DNA of 46,109 nucleotides from Treponema sp. (GTDB taxonomy: Bacteria; Spirochaetota; Spirochaetia; Treponematales; Breznakiellaceae). The position numbers and the translations under genes were made by a program. Where the stretch lies: NCBI GenBank assembly GCA_009785215.1, contig WQWU01000016.1:1-46109 (forward strand). Direction: 5' to 3'. This document shows, piece after piece, positions 25,080 to 33,830 of this stretch. Numbering within the stretch: position 1 is the stretch's first letter; each line of letters opens with the position of its first letter. The notes beneath the pieces were generated by a model that had not been told where the DNA came from, searched no databases, and saw only the letters and a list, made by a program, of their open reading frames with translations.

Positions 25080-25526
25080 ATGATAAATAACAATGAATTA
25101 ATCACCTGGAGCAATCAATTATCATGCGGAATTACATTGATTGACGAACAGCATAAAAGGCTTGTAGAACTTGTAAACGAGATGTTTGATCATGTTACAG
25201 GCAACGATGTTCAGGAGCATGATTATTTTAACAGAGTAATTCAGGAAACTGTAAAATATATTAAAATTCATTTTACTACAGAAGAAAAAATCCTGCTTGT
25301 TACAGAATATAGGGGTTATATCGAACATAAAAAAGAGCATGAAAGGTTCATTAAAGCAGTTTTAGAGAATATCCGTGATTACGAGACTGGAAGAAGGATA
25401 ACTTTATCAACTTTTACCAGATTTTTAAAAGACTGGATTTTATCCCACATTGCATTGGTAGACAGGCAGTATTTTGAATATCTAAGAAAAAATAAATTAA
25501 ATTATATTGCAGAAAAAGTAGGATAG
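25080..25526 (+). CDS. Bacteriohemerythrin
   Basis: This 148-residue stand-alone hemerythrin binds O2 at a non-haem diiron centre. All expected ligands are present: H25 (DEQHKRL), H64 and E68 (HFTTE), H83 and H87 (HKKEH), and H123 and D128 (HIALVD). It is soluble and cytoplasmic. In anaerobic or microaerophilic spirochaetes such proteins are thought to buffer or sense oxygen. It has its own promoter and a strong GGAGG site. No chemoreceptor domain is fused. Confidence 0.95.
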   Translation: MINNNELITWSNQLSCGITLIDEQHKRLVELVNEMFDHVTGNDVQEHDYFNRVIQETVKYIKIHFTTEEKILLVTEYRGYIEHKKEHERFIKAVLENIRDYETGRRITLSTFTRFLKDWILSHIALVDRQYFEYLRKNKLNYIAEKVG

Positions 25527-25545
25527 TAGTTATTAGGGTTTATTC

Positions 25546-25554
25546 TGGTATAAT
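25546..25554 (+). promoter_or_regulatory. Extended -10 box abutting the rqcH start codon
   Basis: TGGTATAAT, a perfect extended -10, ends at 25554, six bases before ATG 25561. No ribosome binding site fits between, so a leaderless transcript is inferred. Confidence 0.6.
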
Positions 25555-25560
25555 GAATTT

Positions 25561-27000
25561 ATGTCCTTAAACTGGAAAGAGATTAATTTAATCCTTGATG
25601 AACTTGATTTAAAAGGTGCGCAGATTCAAAGCGTTGTACAAAGCGCCTATGATGTTATGGTTCTGCGTTTGCGAACCCGCACCGAGTTTGATAACCTGGA
25701 AAAGTTGTCAAACGAAGGTTCCCCTGTGTTTAAAAAGGGTGAAACAAAACAGGTGCTTATAAGTTTAAGTTCCGGCGCCTGCCGCATTAATGAAACTTTC
25801 CGCGCTGTTCCAAAAAGCGATAAGCCGCTTCGTTTTGCACAATTCCTTTCATCTAAAATAGTTAATAGCTGGATTACAGATGTTAAACAGCTTGGAGATG
25901 ACCGTATAATACGTTTAGATGTAAAGCGGTCAGGCGCCGGCGATGAACTGCCGGTTGAATACAGGTTGTACATCCGCTTATGGTCAAATGCTGCAAACTT
26001 TATAGTAACAAACAATGATGGTTTGATACTGGATGTTATGCGCCGGCAGCCCAAGCGCGGCGAAATTACCGGCGGCAGTTATACACCCGAAAAAACCGAG
26101 CCTGACAATATAGATAAACCAAAACGGGAATTTGAAATTAGGGATTTACAAGGCGAAGGTTCGTTTAATAAAAAAATAGATGAGTTTTATGCCGAGAAGG
26201 GAGGTCTTCTTTCGCTTGAGGTTTTAAGAGAACAGGTTAGGCGAAACTGCGAAGGAAGCCTTGGAAGGATAACCGCCGCGCTTGAAAGACTGAAAGAAAA
26301 GGAAAAACAATTCGCCAATGCAGAACAGTTAAAAATAAAAGGCGATGAAATACTTTCTAATATAGGAGAAGATAAAAATTCTGCCAGAATGGCTCAAGAA
26401 TTTTATGATCAGTATAAAAAAGAAAAAAATGCATTAATGGAGATTCAAAGAGAAATAGAACAGGGCGAGCTGGAACAAAAAGAAGTAACAGAAAAAATGG
26501 AACGGCTGTTAGCCGAAACAAATCCGCTTATTCTGGCAAAACTGTTAAAAACCGGCGGATTAGCAGTCAAGCAGCCCACCGGGCTTAAAACTCAAGTTTC
26601 AAAAAAAGAAAAAAACCGCCCGGGTCTTACTTTTAAGCGCGGCGATTGGATTATAATTGTAGGAAGAGACGCAAATGAAAACGATGAACTTTTGCGCCGT
26701 TTTGTAAAAGGCAATGATTTATGGTTTCATGCCAGGGATTATCATGGTTCTTATGTGTTTATAAGGCAAAGATCAGGAAAAACTGTGCCTTTGGATATAA
26801 TGCTTGACGCCGGAAATCTTGCGCTTTTTTATTCAAAGGGCAGAAACAATGGAGCCGGCGACTTATTTTATACACAGGTAAAATATTTACGCCGTGTTAA
26901 AAACGGCGCTAAGGGGTTAGTTATACCTACTCAGGAAAAGAATCTGCACGTAAAACTTGAAGAAACGCGCCTTAGAATACTGGAAGGCTGCAGAGTATAA
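25561..27000 (+). CDS. rqcH: NFACT-family ribosome quality-control protein RqcH
   Basis: RqcH binds stalled 50S subunits with peptidyl-tRNA and recruits tRNA-Ala to add C-terminal alanine tails. The 479-residue protein has an NFACT-N domain with the conserved Asp-Arg pair in LGDDRIIRLDV (D114, R115), a charged coiled-coil middle (about 225-325), and NFACT-R with GNDLWFHARDYHGSYVFIR and the C-terminal VKLEETRL. It is shorter than the usual ~560 residues, mainly in the middle. There is an extended -10 box six bases from the ATG and no Shine-Dalgarno sequence. Confidence 0.92.
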   Translation: MSLNWKEINLILDELDLKGAQIQSVVQSAYDVMVLRLRTRTEFDNLEKLSNEGSPVFKKGETKQVLISLSSGACRINETFRAVPKSDKPLRFAQFLSSKIVNSWITDVKQLGDDRIIRLDVKRSGAGDELPVEYRLYIRLWSNAANFIVTNNDGLILDVMRRQPKRGEITGGSYTPEKTEPDNIDKPKREFEIRDLQGEGSFNKKIDEFYAEKGGLLSLEVLREQVRRNCEGSLGRITAALERLKEKEKQFANAEQLKIKGDEILSNIGEDKNSARMAQEFYDQYKKEKNALMEIQREIEQGELEQKEVTEKMERLLAETNPLILAKLLKTGGLAVKQPTGLKTQVSKKEKNRPGLTFKRGDWIIIVGRDANENDELLRRFVKGNDLWFHARDYHGSYVFIRQRSGKTVPLDIMLDAGNLALFYSKGRNNGAGDLFYTQVKYLRRVKNGAKGLVIPTQEKNLHVKLEETRLRILEGCRV

Positions 27001-27008
27001 TCCTAAAA

Positions 27009-27037
27009 TTGCTTTTTTTCTTATACTATGTTATAAT
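27009..27037 (+). promoter_or_regulatory. Promoter abutting the start at 27043
   Basis: TTGCTT (27009-27014), 17 bp, then TGT-TATAAT (TATAAT at 27032-27037). Only five bases separate the -10 from ATG 27043. The transcript should start at the ATG itself. Confidence 0.6.
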
Positions 27038-27042
27038 AACCT

Positions 27043-27618
27043 ATGGCAAAAGGAATTAAACCAAAACCGGCGGCTGTAAAAAAACAAACTGTAAAAAAGC
27101 CAGCTGCAAAAAAGCCGGTTAAAAAAACTGTCAAAAAATCATCTGTTTTGGAAACTCTGGGAAATGAATTAAAAAGCCTGATTCCCAAACTTGACGAAGA
27201 AGGACTGGCTTTCCTTGTAAAACAAGCGCATGTTCATCTTTATAATATGCAGGTTGATGCCCTTAATCAAACCATTATTAAAGATGCAGAACGGGAAAAA
27301 AAGACTGCCGGCAAATCCGGAAAAACAACAAAAATTAATAATGCCGTATTTAGCGATATAAAAATCTCGGAATCTGGTTCGGGTTATCATATCCGCTGCA
27401 ATAATCAATGGATAGCATTTACCACGAAAGAAATAACAGCAATGGTTAAAATAGCCAAAAGTGATGATCCGGCTTTGGAAATCCAGGGAAGGCTTTTTAA
27501 CTGGCTTTTAAGTGAACGCGGTGATTTATTGAATACTGCCGGAATAACCAGTAAATTTGATGATAAAATTAAGGTTCTTATTGGTTTATTAAGCAAAAAC
27601 TTCAAACTTAAAAAGTAA
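27043..27618 (+). CDS. Lys/Ala/Pro-rich-tailed protein of unknown function
   Basis: Residues 1-35 are a low-complexity stretch of KKPAAKKPVKK type, like the tail of histone H1, giving a very basic N-terminus likely to bind nucleic acid. The rest (about 36-191) is a mixed, hydrophilic helical region with DEEGLAFLVKQAHVHLYN and a second stretch of beta character (GYHIRCNNQWIAFTTKEIT). No family is recognised. The ATG is preceded by a clear promoter but no ribosome binding site. Its own transcription unit follows rqcH by 42 bp. Basic-tail proteins of this sort may compact DNA or bind rRNA; that is inference. Confidence 0.75.
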   Translation: MAKGIKPKPAAVKKQTVKKPAAKKPVKKTVKKSSVLETLGNELKSLIPKLDEEGLAFLVKQAHVHLYNMQVDALNQTIIKDAEREKKTAGKSGKTTKINNAVFSDIKISESGSGYHIRCNNQWIAFTTKEITAMVKIAKSDDPALEIQGRLFNWLLSERGDLLNTAGITSKFDDKIKVLIGLLSKNFKLKK

Positions 27619-27681
27619 TAAATTTTCAATTGTCAAGGGTAAATCAATTTTTTATATTATTATAAATTTCTTGGTTTTTCC

Positions 27682-28554
27682 TTGCATCCTGCACTTGCAA
27701 ACACTAGAGTTAAATATATGGAAGCTGTTCTTGCGCAGAAAAGACGGGTTAGAAGTCCGGTTGGAGCCGGCATGTTTTACCCGGAAGACAGAAAAGAAAT
27801 GCTCGAATACCTTAGATCTTTCGATTTAGAAGAAGGCAGAGGCGGGTTTGCGCAGGCGATAATTGCTCCTCATGGCGCCTGGAGTTACTCAGGTCAGCTT
27901 GTTGCTAATGCTTTTTCTTCGGTAATGGGCAGGAGCAGGTTCATAAAACGTGTAGTTATTTTAGGGCCAATCCATGATAAAAGGGAAAAAGGGCTTTTTC
28001 TTTCCAACTCGCACTCTTTTTATACCCCTCTTGGCAATATCCTTGTAGATAAGGAAATGACAGAAGAATTGGAATTTCGCGGCAGTTTTTTCGAAATCAA
28101 CGATATTCCCCATCTTGGTGAACATTCTATCGAGATACTGCTTCCTTTTGTAAAATATTGTTTTCCGGATGCAGCGCTTGTTCCCATTTTAATGGGGCAG
28201 CCTAAAGTGCAGTATATTTACGATTTAGCCCAGGCATTAAAAGCTGTAGTTACGCCTGTTTTAGATGAAACATTGATAGTTGTTTCCTGTAATCTCTCCT
28301 GTGATTCCGACCAGACAACAGCCCGCCTTCTGGCAGAGGAAGTTCTGCGTCTTTTTACAGAAAGGAACTCTTCAGTTTTGGCAGCTGCGATTCTGGACGG
28401 ACGTCTTAATGCCTGCGGAGGAGCGCTTGCAGCCGGTCTTTTTGAAAGCGGTCTTTTAAATAAAACTCATTCCTGTTCCGTTACAGATAATATAATCAGC
28501 GCTGTCGGCACCGAAAATAATACGGTTTATTACGGTGAGTTATCATATATTTAA
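27682..28554 (+). CDS. amrB: Memo-family protein, AmmeMemoRadiSam system protein B (paralogue 1, altered site)
   Basis: The 290-residue protein has the Memo fold segments: VGAGMFYP, IIAPHGAW (H64), LGPIHD (H98), EHSIEILLP (H148) and the C-terminal ACGGALAA cysteine. The site normally SSDxxH is altered to SCNLSC (202-207), with Asp replaced by Asn and His by Cys, so metal or substrate binding is probably changed. The start is uncertain: TTG 27682 or ATG 27718, neither with a ribosome binding site. Memo proteins pair with AMMECR1 proteins (amrA at 3.5 kb); their bacterial reaction is not established. Confidence 0.85.
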   Translation: MHPALANTRVKYMEAVLAQKRRVRSPVGAGMFYPEDRKEMLEYLRSFDLEEGRGGFAQAIIAPHGAWSYSGQLVANAFSSVMGRSRFIKRVVILGPIHDKREKGLFLSNSHSFYTPLGNILVDKEMTEELEFRGSFFEINDIPHLGEHSIEILLPFVKYCFPDAALVPILMGQPKVQYIYDLAQALKAVVTPVLDETLIVVSCNLSCDSDQTTARLLAEEVLRLFTERNSSVLAAAILDGRLNACGGALAAGLFESGLLNKTHSCSVTDNIISAVGTENNTVYYGELSYI

Positions 28555-28596
28555 AATATCAAAGGCAATTATAAAATAAAAGCCGATAATCAATAT

Positions 28597-29088
28597 ATGC
28601 GCAAATTAACTATTTTTATTATTTTCATTTTTATATTGATATCTTGCAAGTCGCAGCCGCTTGGTATGTTTCCTTCTGTTAAGATAATCGAGCCGGAATT
28701 TGATGTTGTCTCTATTTACATTATTCAGGCAGATCTTGTAGTAACGGAATTTGAAGCTGTTATAAGGATAAATAACCCAAACGATTTTGCAGTTGAATTA
28801 TCATCCATTACTTATGAACTGTTCGGTAACAGCCGTTTCTGGGCAGGCGGAATAGCCAAAGATGTTTTTCTGGTTCCTGCGAATACAAGCGGGGAAACAA
28901 GATTTAATTTTTCCATGAATTTTATTAATATGAATAGAGCGCTTTTAGATGATGTTATTGCCATGCGGCAGGTTAATTACCGGTTTAAAGGACAGGCAAA
29001 TGTCCGTCCGGTTATCCGCAGCTCATCTCCCTTTAATGTTGATTTTGACTGCTCCGGATATTCAGAAGTTAAAAGGAAAGCGGACTAA
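28597..29088 (+). CDS. LEA_2/WHy-domain lipoprotein
   Basis: The 163-residue product has a signal peptide ending in the lipobox LISC (Cys about 17), so it is a lipoprotein. The mature part has the LEA14-like pattern of a seven-stranded beta sandwich: FEAVIRINNPNDFAVELSSITYE (shown here as INNPNDFAVELS), the WHy domain hallmark. Such proteins are periplasmic or surface stress-related binding proteins with no enzyme activity. It follows the amrB paralogue by 42 bp and converges on epmA. Confidence 0.8.
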   Translation: MRKLTIFIIFIFILISCKSQPLGMFPSVKIIEPEFDVVSIYIIQADLVVTEFEAVIRINNPNDFAVELSSITYELFGNSRFWAGGIAKDVFLVPANTSGETRFNFSMNFINMNRALLDDVIAMRQVNYRFKGQANVRPVIRSSSPFNVDFDCSGYSEVKRKAD

Positions 29089-29096
29089 CATAAGTT

Positions 29097-30056
29097 TTAC
29101 GGGCAGTATGAAACAGTGTCTATATTTGATTTACCTGTTAATGCCATTAAAAGCCTGTCAAAACCCATTGCAGCGCCGCTGCAGCGCGGGAAACCGTTAA
29201 ACATTTTCCAGTAATCATGATCAACCTTGTGCCGGATAACAGCAGATTTGTTTTTTTCTGCTTCTTCGTTTATAAAAAACTCTTTTATCTTCTGCGGATC
29301 TGTTTCTTCGGAAAAACAGTTTATTAGTTCAATGCCGTTATAGTAAAGTTCCCAGCGTTCTGCAGTCTTTCCGTTAGCTGAAACCTTTGCAAGACATGGA
29401 GTAAAAGCGGGATAGTCCAAAAGAGCTACTGGTTTTTCCATTTTTAGGTTAGGCTCAACGGAATGAATAAAAATTAAATCGTAAAGCTGCGGAACAGTCA
29501 TGTTAGGCATGGGATCAAGACCAAGCTTGCGGGCCTGTAAAGCCATTTCATCTGCTCCTTTTTCAGCAGCTGCAAACAGATCAAATCCCGCCCACTTTTC
29601 AAAAGCCTGCGCCATTGTCATTTTTTCAAAAGGAATAAAATTATTTTCTTTTTCTGTTCCTGATAAAAATCCAAAAAGTTCCTCTGTCAAAATAAGCGAA
29701 TCCATGTAATCTGCATCTATTGTGTAATATTCAAGCATTGTAAATTCGCTGTTATGAAGCCTTCCTTCCGATTCACCGTTGCGGAAACATTTGCATATCT
29801 GAAAAACATTTACACGATGCCGGGCTATTATTTCTTTCATCCAGATTTCCGGAGACGGAATCAGCCACAATTTGCTGTTTTCTTTTCTGCTTCCGCGCGG
29901 GAATAAACGTTCTGTCTGAAAAACTTCAAGGCAGGATTCCGGAATTAAATGGGGCGAAAGCAGGGGTGTATCAACTTCAAGGTAATTTTTATTTTCAAAA
30001 AAAGAGCGTACCTTTTTAATTATTAAAGCCCGCTTTTTTAACATCTCCAAATCCAT
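29097..30056 (-). CDS. epmA: Elongation factor P (R)-beta-lysine ligase (EpmA/GenX)
   Basis: EpmA is a truncated class II lysyl-tRNA synthetase paralogue that attaches beta-lysine to a lysine of EF-P, which relieves ribosome stalling at polyproline. The 319-residue protein has the class II motifs: motif 1 region EVDTPLLSPHLIPE, motif 2 with FRNGESEGRLHNSEFTMLE, and motif 3 GAAMGFDRLLMAL. It lacks an anticodon-binding N-terminal domain. It follows murD by 18 bp on the same strand. The EpmB aminomutase that makes beta-lysine is not in the window. Confidence 0.9.
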   Translation of the reverse strand: MDLEMLKKRALIIKKVRSFFENKNYLEVDTPLLSPHLIPESCLEVFQTERLFPRGSRKENSKLWLIPSPEIWMKEIIARHRVNVFQICKCFRNGESEGRLHNSEFTMLEYYTIDADYMDSLILTEELFGFLSGTEKENNFIPFEKMTMAQAFEKWAGFDLFAAAEKGADEMALQARKLGLDPMPNMTVPQLYDLIFIHSVEPNLKMEKPVALLDYPAFTPCLAKVSANGKTAERWELYYNGIELINCFSEETDPQKIKEFFINEEAEKNKSAVIRHKVDHDYWKMFNGFPRCSGAAMGFDRLLMALTGKSNIDTVSYCP

Positions 30057-30074
30057 GATTTCACTCTTTTAAAA

Positions 30075-31532
30075 TCAAACTAATTTTTTGACTGCTTCTT
30101 TCCATTTTAAGCCGCGGTCAAACTCGTTTAAGAACATTCCAAAACTTGCGCATCCCGGAGAAAGTGTTATGTTATCGCCGGATACTGCTTTGTTTACGGC
30201 AAGGCGGACAGCTTCGTTTAGGTTATCAAAGGGGCCATGATACGGAATGCCCTTTTCGTCCAATAACTGTGAAAGTTTTTCGCTGCCTGTGCCTGCTAAA
30301 AGTATAAGTGTTTTTACTTTTTTTGCAGCATTAACAAGCGGTAAAAAGTTAAGGTTTTTGTCAGTTCCGCCGGTAACAAGGATAAGTCCGTTCTGCAAAG
30401 AAAGCTGCATAGTTAATGCTTCAATGCAGGCAGCGGCGGCTTCGGGAATAGTTGCGGCGCTGTCGTTATAAAAACGGATACCTTTAGCTTCATGGAAAAA
30501 TTCAAGACGGTGTTCAATACCCGGGAATGATGCCAGTGCGCCGCGGATTGTCTGTGCATTTATGCCGAGACCAAATGTTGTTAGAGCTGCGCAAAGCATG
30601 TTTAATTTCTGATGCTTGCCCGGTGTAAGAACTTTTTCGGGAACCAGTTCTGTTATTTCTTCCGGTACTCCTTCCCAATTGTTTAAACGTGCAAAGCCAA
30701 GTCCGGAAGGGGTTATCCAGCCGCCGCTTTGTCCGCTTAAAAGCGGACAAAGCGATTCCTGCTTGTCCGACCATATTAACGGACGCCCGCGGCTTTCTGC
30801 ATGGAAACTTTTTCCCCAGCTGTCATCGCCTGCCACGGTTATGCAGGAATCATCCTGACCTCTGTATATATTTCTTTTATCATCGATATATTCTTCCATT
30901 GACGCATAACGATCAAGGTGATCGTGCATTATAGAGGTCAGGATGGCGGCTGAAGGTTTTAATAATAGCTGCCCTTCAGTATTTTTATGATTTTTTATAT
31001 CTCCCAGCTGAAAGCTTGAAAGCTCAAGAACCACATCGTCGCTGGCAGTTAATTCATTTAAAAAAGTTAACGGAGAAACAGTTATGTTTCCGCCAAGAAA
31101 AGCTTTACCGGCTTTTCTATCAGTCTTTAGGATCCAGTGCAATGCAGAAGCAGTACCGCTTTTTCCCTTTGTGCCTGTTACTGCAAAAAGTCTTGCAGGG
31201 GATTCTGATAAAAACAGGGAAAGGTCTGTTTCTATCCTTTTTGAGACTTTAAGGAACGGGGAGTCGTGTCTTACGCCGGGGTTTTTTATCACTATATCTG
31301 CATTTTTAAAATCGTTAGTTTCATGTTTGCCCAAAATGTAACGGACAGGTTTGCAGCCCGATTCGGCGGTTATTTTGTCCAAGTGTTCAATAGAGGGCGC
31401 AAGAGTTTTTTCATCTCTTAAATCTGTAACTGTAATTTCAGCTCCGCGGTTAAGTAAAAAGCGAGCTGATTCAAGTCCTCCGCCGTGTAAACCAAGCCCC
31501 ATAATCAGAGCTTTCATTCCTGAATAATCCAT
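30075..31532 (-). CDS. murD: UDP-N-acetylmuramoylalanine--D-glutamate ligase MurD
   Basis: MurD adds D-glutamate to UDP-MurNAc-L-Ala in the cytoplasm. The 485-residue protein has the N-terminal Rossmann-like MGLGLHGGG, the ATP P-loop VTGTKGKSGT, the central ELSSFQL, and the C-terminal FYNDSAATIPEA and LSPGCASFG. It is longer than the usual ~450 residues; a perfect 30-bp palindrome (30725-30754) lies within the coding sequence around LCPLLSGQSGG. It diverges from the DUF2804 gene, with start codons only about 20 bp apart, and is cotranscribed with epmA. Confidence 0.95.
   Translation of the reverse strand: MDYSGMKALIMGLGLHGGGLESARFLLNRGAEITVTDLRDEKTLAPSIEHLDKITAESGCKPVRYILGKHETNDFKNADIVIKNPGVRHDSPFLKVSKRIETDLSLFLSESPARLFAVTGTKGKSGTASALHWILKTDRKAGKAFLGGNITVSPLTFLNELTASDDVVLELSSFQLGDIKNHKNTEGQLLLKPSAAILTSIMHDHLDRYASMEEYIDDKRNIYRGQDDSCITVAGDDSWGKSFHAESRGRPLIWSDKQESLCPLLSGQSGGWITPSGLGFARLNNWEGVPEEITELVPEKVLTPGKHQKLNMLCAALTTFGLGINAQTIRGALASFPGIEHRLEFFHEAKGIRFYNDSAATIPEAAAACIEALTMQLSLQNGLILVTGGTDKNLNFLPLVNAAKKVKTLILLAGTGSEKLSQLLDEKGIPYHGPFDNLNEAVRLAVNKAVSGDNITLSPGCASFGMFLNEFDRGLKWKEAVKKLV
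30725..30754. repeat. Perfect 30-bp palindrome inside murD
   Basis: The plus strand has CGCTTTGTCCGCTT followed by AA and its exact complement AAGCGGACAAAGCG. A 14-bp perfect stem in coding DNA is unlikely by chance and could form a strong mRNA hairpin. It may mark a short inserted element; the surrounding murD is intact. Confidence 0.7.
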
Positions 31533-31539
31533 GTTATCT

Positions 31540-31545
31540 TATTAT
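31540..31545 (+). promoter_or_regulatory. Possible -10 box abutting the DUF2804 start codon
   Basis: TATTAT ends six bases before ATG 31552. It lacks the TGn extension seen elsewhere, so this is the weakest of the group. Confidence 0.3.
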
Positions 31546-31551
31546 CATATT

Positions 31552-32580
31552 ATGCTTCAAAATGAAATATGCAGTCCGTTGTCTGTTTTGGATGATAAAG
31601 GACAGCCTCATAATTTTGGCTGGTCTAAACAAGCCCACTTTTTTTATGATTCTGACCTTTTATATGTGCCAAGGCACAGGATAACAGAATCAGACCGGTA
31701 CATTGTACATTCTCCTACGCATATGATTGTATTCGAAATCAGAGATGATGGCTGGCTTGGTCATATGGGAATTTCAGCAATTTCATTAAGAGACAGAAAA
31801 CGCACTACGCAGACGTATCAATCTGTTTTTCCTTTGGGCTCATATCAGATGCCCGGAAGCAGTATTCAAGGTTCGGTATACTGGCGCAGAAAAAAGACAC
31901 ATTTAAGTTTTATTAATATGGAAAACGGAACAAAAATTATTAAAGCTGATATTCCTGATTTTGGCAATCATCGCAGTTTTCGCGGCGCTTTAATACTTAC
32001 ACCTCAGGATGAGCCTCAGTCGCTTGTAACAAATCAGCCGTGGAGAGACGGAAAAAAATCATTTAGATATACCCGCTGTTCGCCGTGGTATTATGCCGAG
32101 GGGATGATTCAATCGGGCAGTTCGGAAGTAATTTTTAACCGCGGAAATGCCTGGGGTATTTTTGACTGGTACAGATGCGTACGCCCAAAGGCCGATATTC
32201 GTTATTGGGCGGCTGCCTCTGGTCATAGCGGCGGCAGGCTTTTAAGCTTTTGTATCGGATATAGCTGGGCAGACTTTTCGCAGGGAACGGAAAACGGATT
32301 CTTTATTGACGGAACACTTCACAAGCTAGATCAGGTAACATTTCATATACCGCTTTCTAACTGGCTTTCTCCATGGCGTTTTACCAGTAATGATAACCGG
32401 CTGGAAATGGAGTTTCAGCCGCATCAGCATAGGGTTGATAGAAGAAGGCTGTTTTTTCACAATTCTGCCAGACGTCAAATTTGCGGTTTTTTCTCGGGGA
32501 AAGTACAGCTCGATGATGGGTCATCTATCGAATTTTTGCACTTAACAGGCTTTGCAGAAAGAAGCAAGACAAATTTGTAA
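31552..32580 (+). CDS. DUF2804-family protein
   Basis: The 342-residue protein fits the DUF2804 family: an N-terminal PLSVLDDKGQPHNFGWSK, the tryptophan- and aromatic-rich core (NRGNAWGIFDWYRC), GYSWADFSQGTENGFF and the C-terminal LTGFAE segment. The function is unknown; lipid- or sugar-binding jelly-roll folds have been suggested for related families. There is no signal peptide, so it is cytoplasmic. The ATG at 31552 is preferred over 31531, which overlaps the murD start. There is no ribosome binding site. Confidence 0.72.
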   Translation: MLQNEICSPLSVLDDKGQPHNFGWSKQAHFFYDSDLLYVPRHRITESDRYIVHSPTHMIVFEIRDDGWLGHMGISAISLRDRKRTTQTYQSVFPLGSYQMPGSSIQGSVYWRRKKTHLSFINMENGTKIIKADIPDFGNHRSFRGALILTPQDEPQSLVTNQPWRDGKKSFRYTRCSPWYYAEGMIQSGSSEVIFNRGNAWGIFDWYRCVRPKADIRYWAAASGHSGGRLLSFCIGYSWADFSQGTENGFFIDGTLHKLDQVTFHIPLSNWLSPWRFTSNDNRLEMEFQPHQHRVDRRRLFFHNSARRQICGFFSGKVQLDDGSSIEFLHLTGFAERSKTNL

Positions 32581-32660
32581 TAACATATAAATAAAAAAAA
32601 AGGATTTTTCTGCTTCCATTATATGGAAATATAATGTATATTTATCTAAGGAAGGCATAC

Positions 32661-33830
32661 ATGCGTAAATTTATATATTCTTGGCGCTTTTACTCATTTG
32701 GAAGGGAACAGTATCAGGAATGTATGAATAATGTGTTCAATAATAACCTGCTTAATCTGCGTCAAGGTAATACAATAGCTGCTGTTTTTACGCTTTTTTT
32801 TATGTCATTCCCTCTTGCGTTTGAACAGGATTTCTTTAAGGCTGGAGTTTATTTCGGCGTTGCCGTTATTGCAACATTAATTTCCTTTTATTCCAATTAT
32901 TTAATGCAGCAGTTAAATGTAAAAAAAAGCCTTATTTATCAATTGATAACGCTGTTTTATTCCAACATTATACTTTTTGGAGTATATCTTGATGTGTGGT
33001 CAAAACCCGATAAAACTGTCGGGATTTTTACATGTCTTCTTGTATGCGCTCTCCTTTTATTTGTTAATCCGCCGCAGTTTAATTTTTTGCTTACTATAAG
33101 CGCAATGGCTATTTTTATTATTTCTACAATCGTGGTAAAGGATTACGGACTTTGGGCATACAATATTGCAACCACAGTATTCGCAGGTGCGCTTAGCATA
33201 TTTTTTAGCTGGCATATCACCAAACTGCGGATGGGATTGGAAATAAGCGCCTCTAAACTTGAAGAAGAGCGTAACAAATATGTTGATCAAAGCATTACGG
33301 ATGAATTAACTCAGCTTAGAAACCGCCGCGATTTTATGCAGACTTTTCAAAGGTATCTTTCCAATTACAGGACATCGGACGATTATCTCTGCGTTGCGCT
33401 TGCTGATATAGACTTTTTTAAGTTTTATAATGATCATTACGGACACCCGAAAGGCGATGATTGTCTGCGCGGAATCGGCGGCGCGTTAAACTCATTAAGT
33501 TCCATAGGTGTTTATGCGGCGCGCGTAGGCGGCGAAGAATTTGCGCTTCTCTGGTTCGAAAAAGACGTATCTCATATAGAAAAGGTAGTAAATCATTGGA
33601 CAGATACAATTAAGAATTTAAAAATACTTCATGAAAAATCGAAAGTTTCTGAATATGTAACAATGAGTATTGGGGTATATGTTGTTCGCTGCGGTTCTCC
33701 TCATGATACGCAGGAACTTTACGATTTAGCCGATAAAGCGCTGTATACTGCTAAAGGCAGCGGGCGTAACTGTACAGTTGTCTGCGGCGATGAAATTAAA
33801 CAATATAAAATTACGCCAAAAGATGAGTAA
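32661..33830 (+). CDS. Membrane-bound diguanylate cyclase (GGDEF)
   Basis: The 389-residue protein has an N-terminal membrane part with about six hydrophobic segments (residues ~30-190) and a C-terminal GGDEF domain with TDELTQLRNRRDF, the GGEEF active-site loop (VGGEEFALL) and the conserved YDLADKALYTAKGSGRN. It should therefore synthesise c-di-GMP. The RxxD inhibitory site normally five residues before GGEEF is absent (SSIGVYAARV), so product feedback is not expected. ATG 32661 is chosen because AAGGAAGG lies six bases upstream. It overlaps rnz by one base (TAATG), so the two are translationally coupled. Confidence 0.9.
   Translation: MRKFIYSWRFYSFGREQYQECMNNVFNNNLLNLRQGNTIAAVFTLFFMSFPLAFEQDFFKAGVYFGVAVIATLISFYSNYLMQQLNVKKSLIYQLITLFYSNIILFGVYLDVWSKPDKTVGIFTCLLVCALLLFVNPPQFNFLLTISAMAIFIISTIVVKDYGLWAYNIATTVFAGALSIFFSWHITKLRMGLEISASKLEEERNKYVDQSITDELTQLRNRRDFMQTFQRYLSNYRTSDDYLCVALADIDFFKFYNDHYGHPKGDDCLRGIGGALNSLSSIGVYAARVGGEEFALLWFEKDVSHIEKVVNHWTDTIKNLKILHEKSKVSEYVTMSIGVYVVRCGSPHDTQELYDLADKALYTAKGSGRNCTVVCGDEIKQYKITPKDE

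Noticed and set aside
32617..32636. Small inverted repeat before the GGDEF gene
   Set aside because: CATTATAT/ATATAATG with a GGAA loop is short and AT-rich; its right arm simply forms a -10 box, so it is probably chance.
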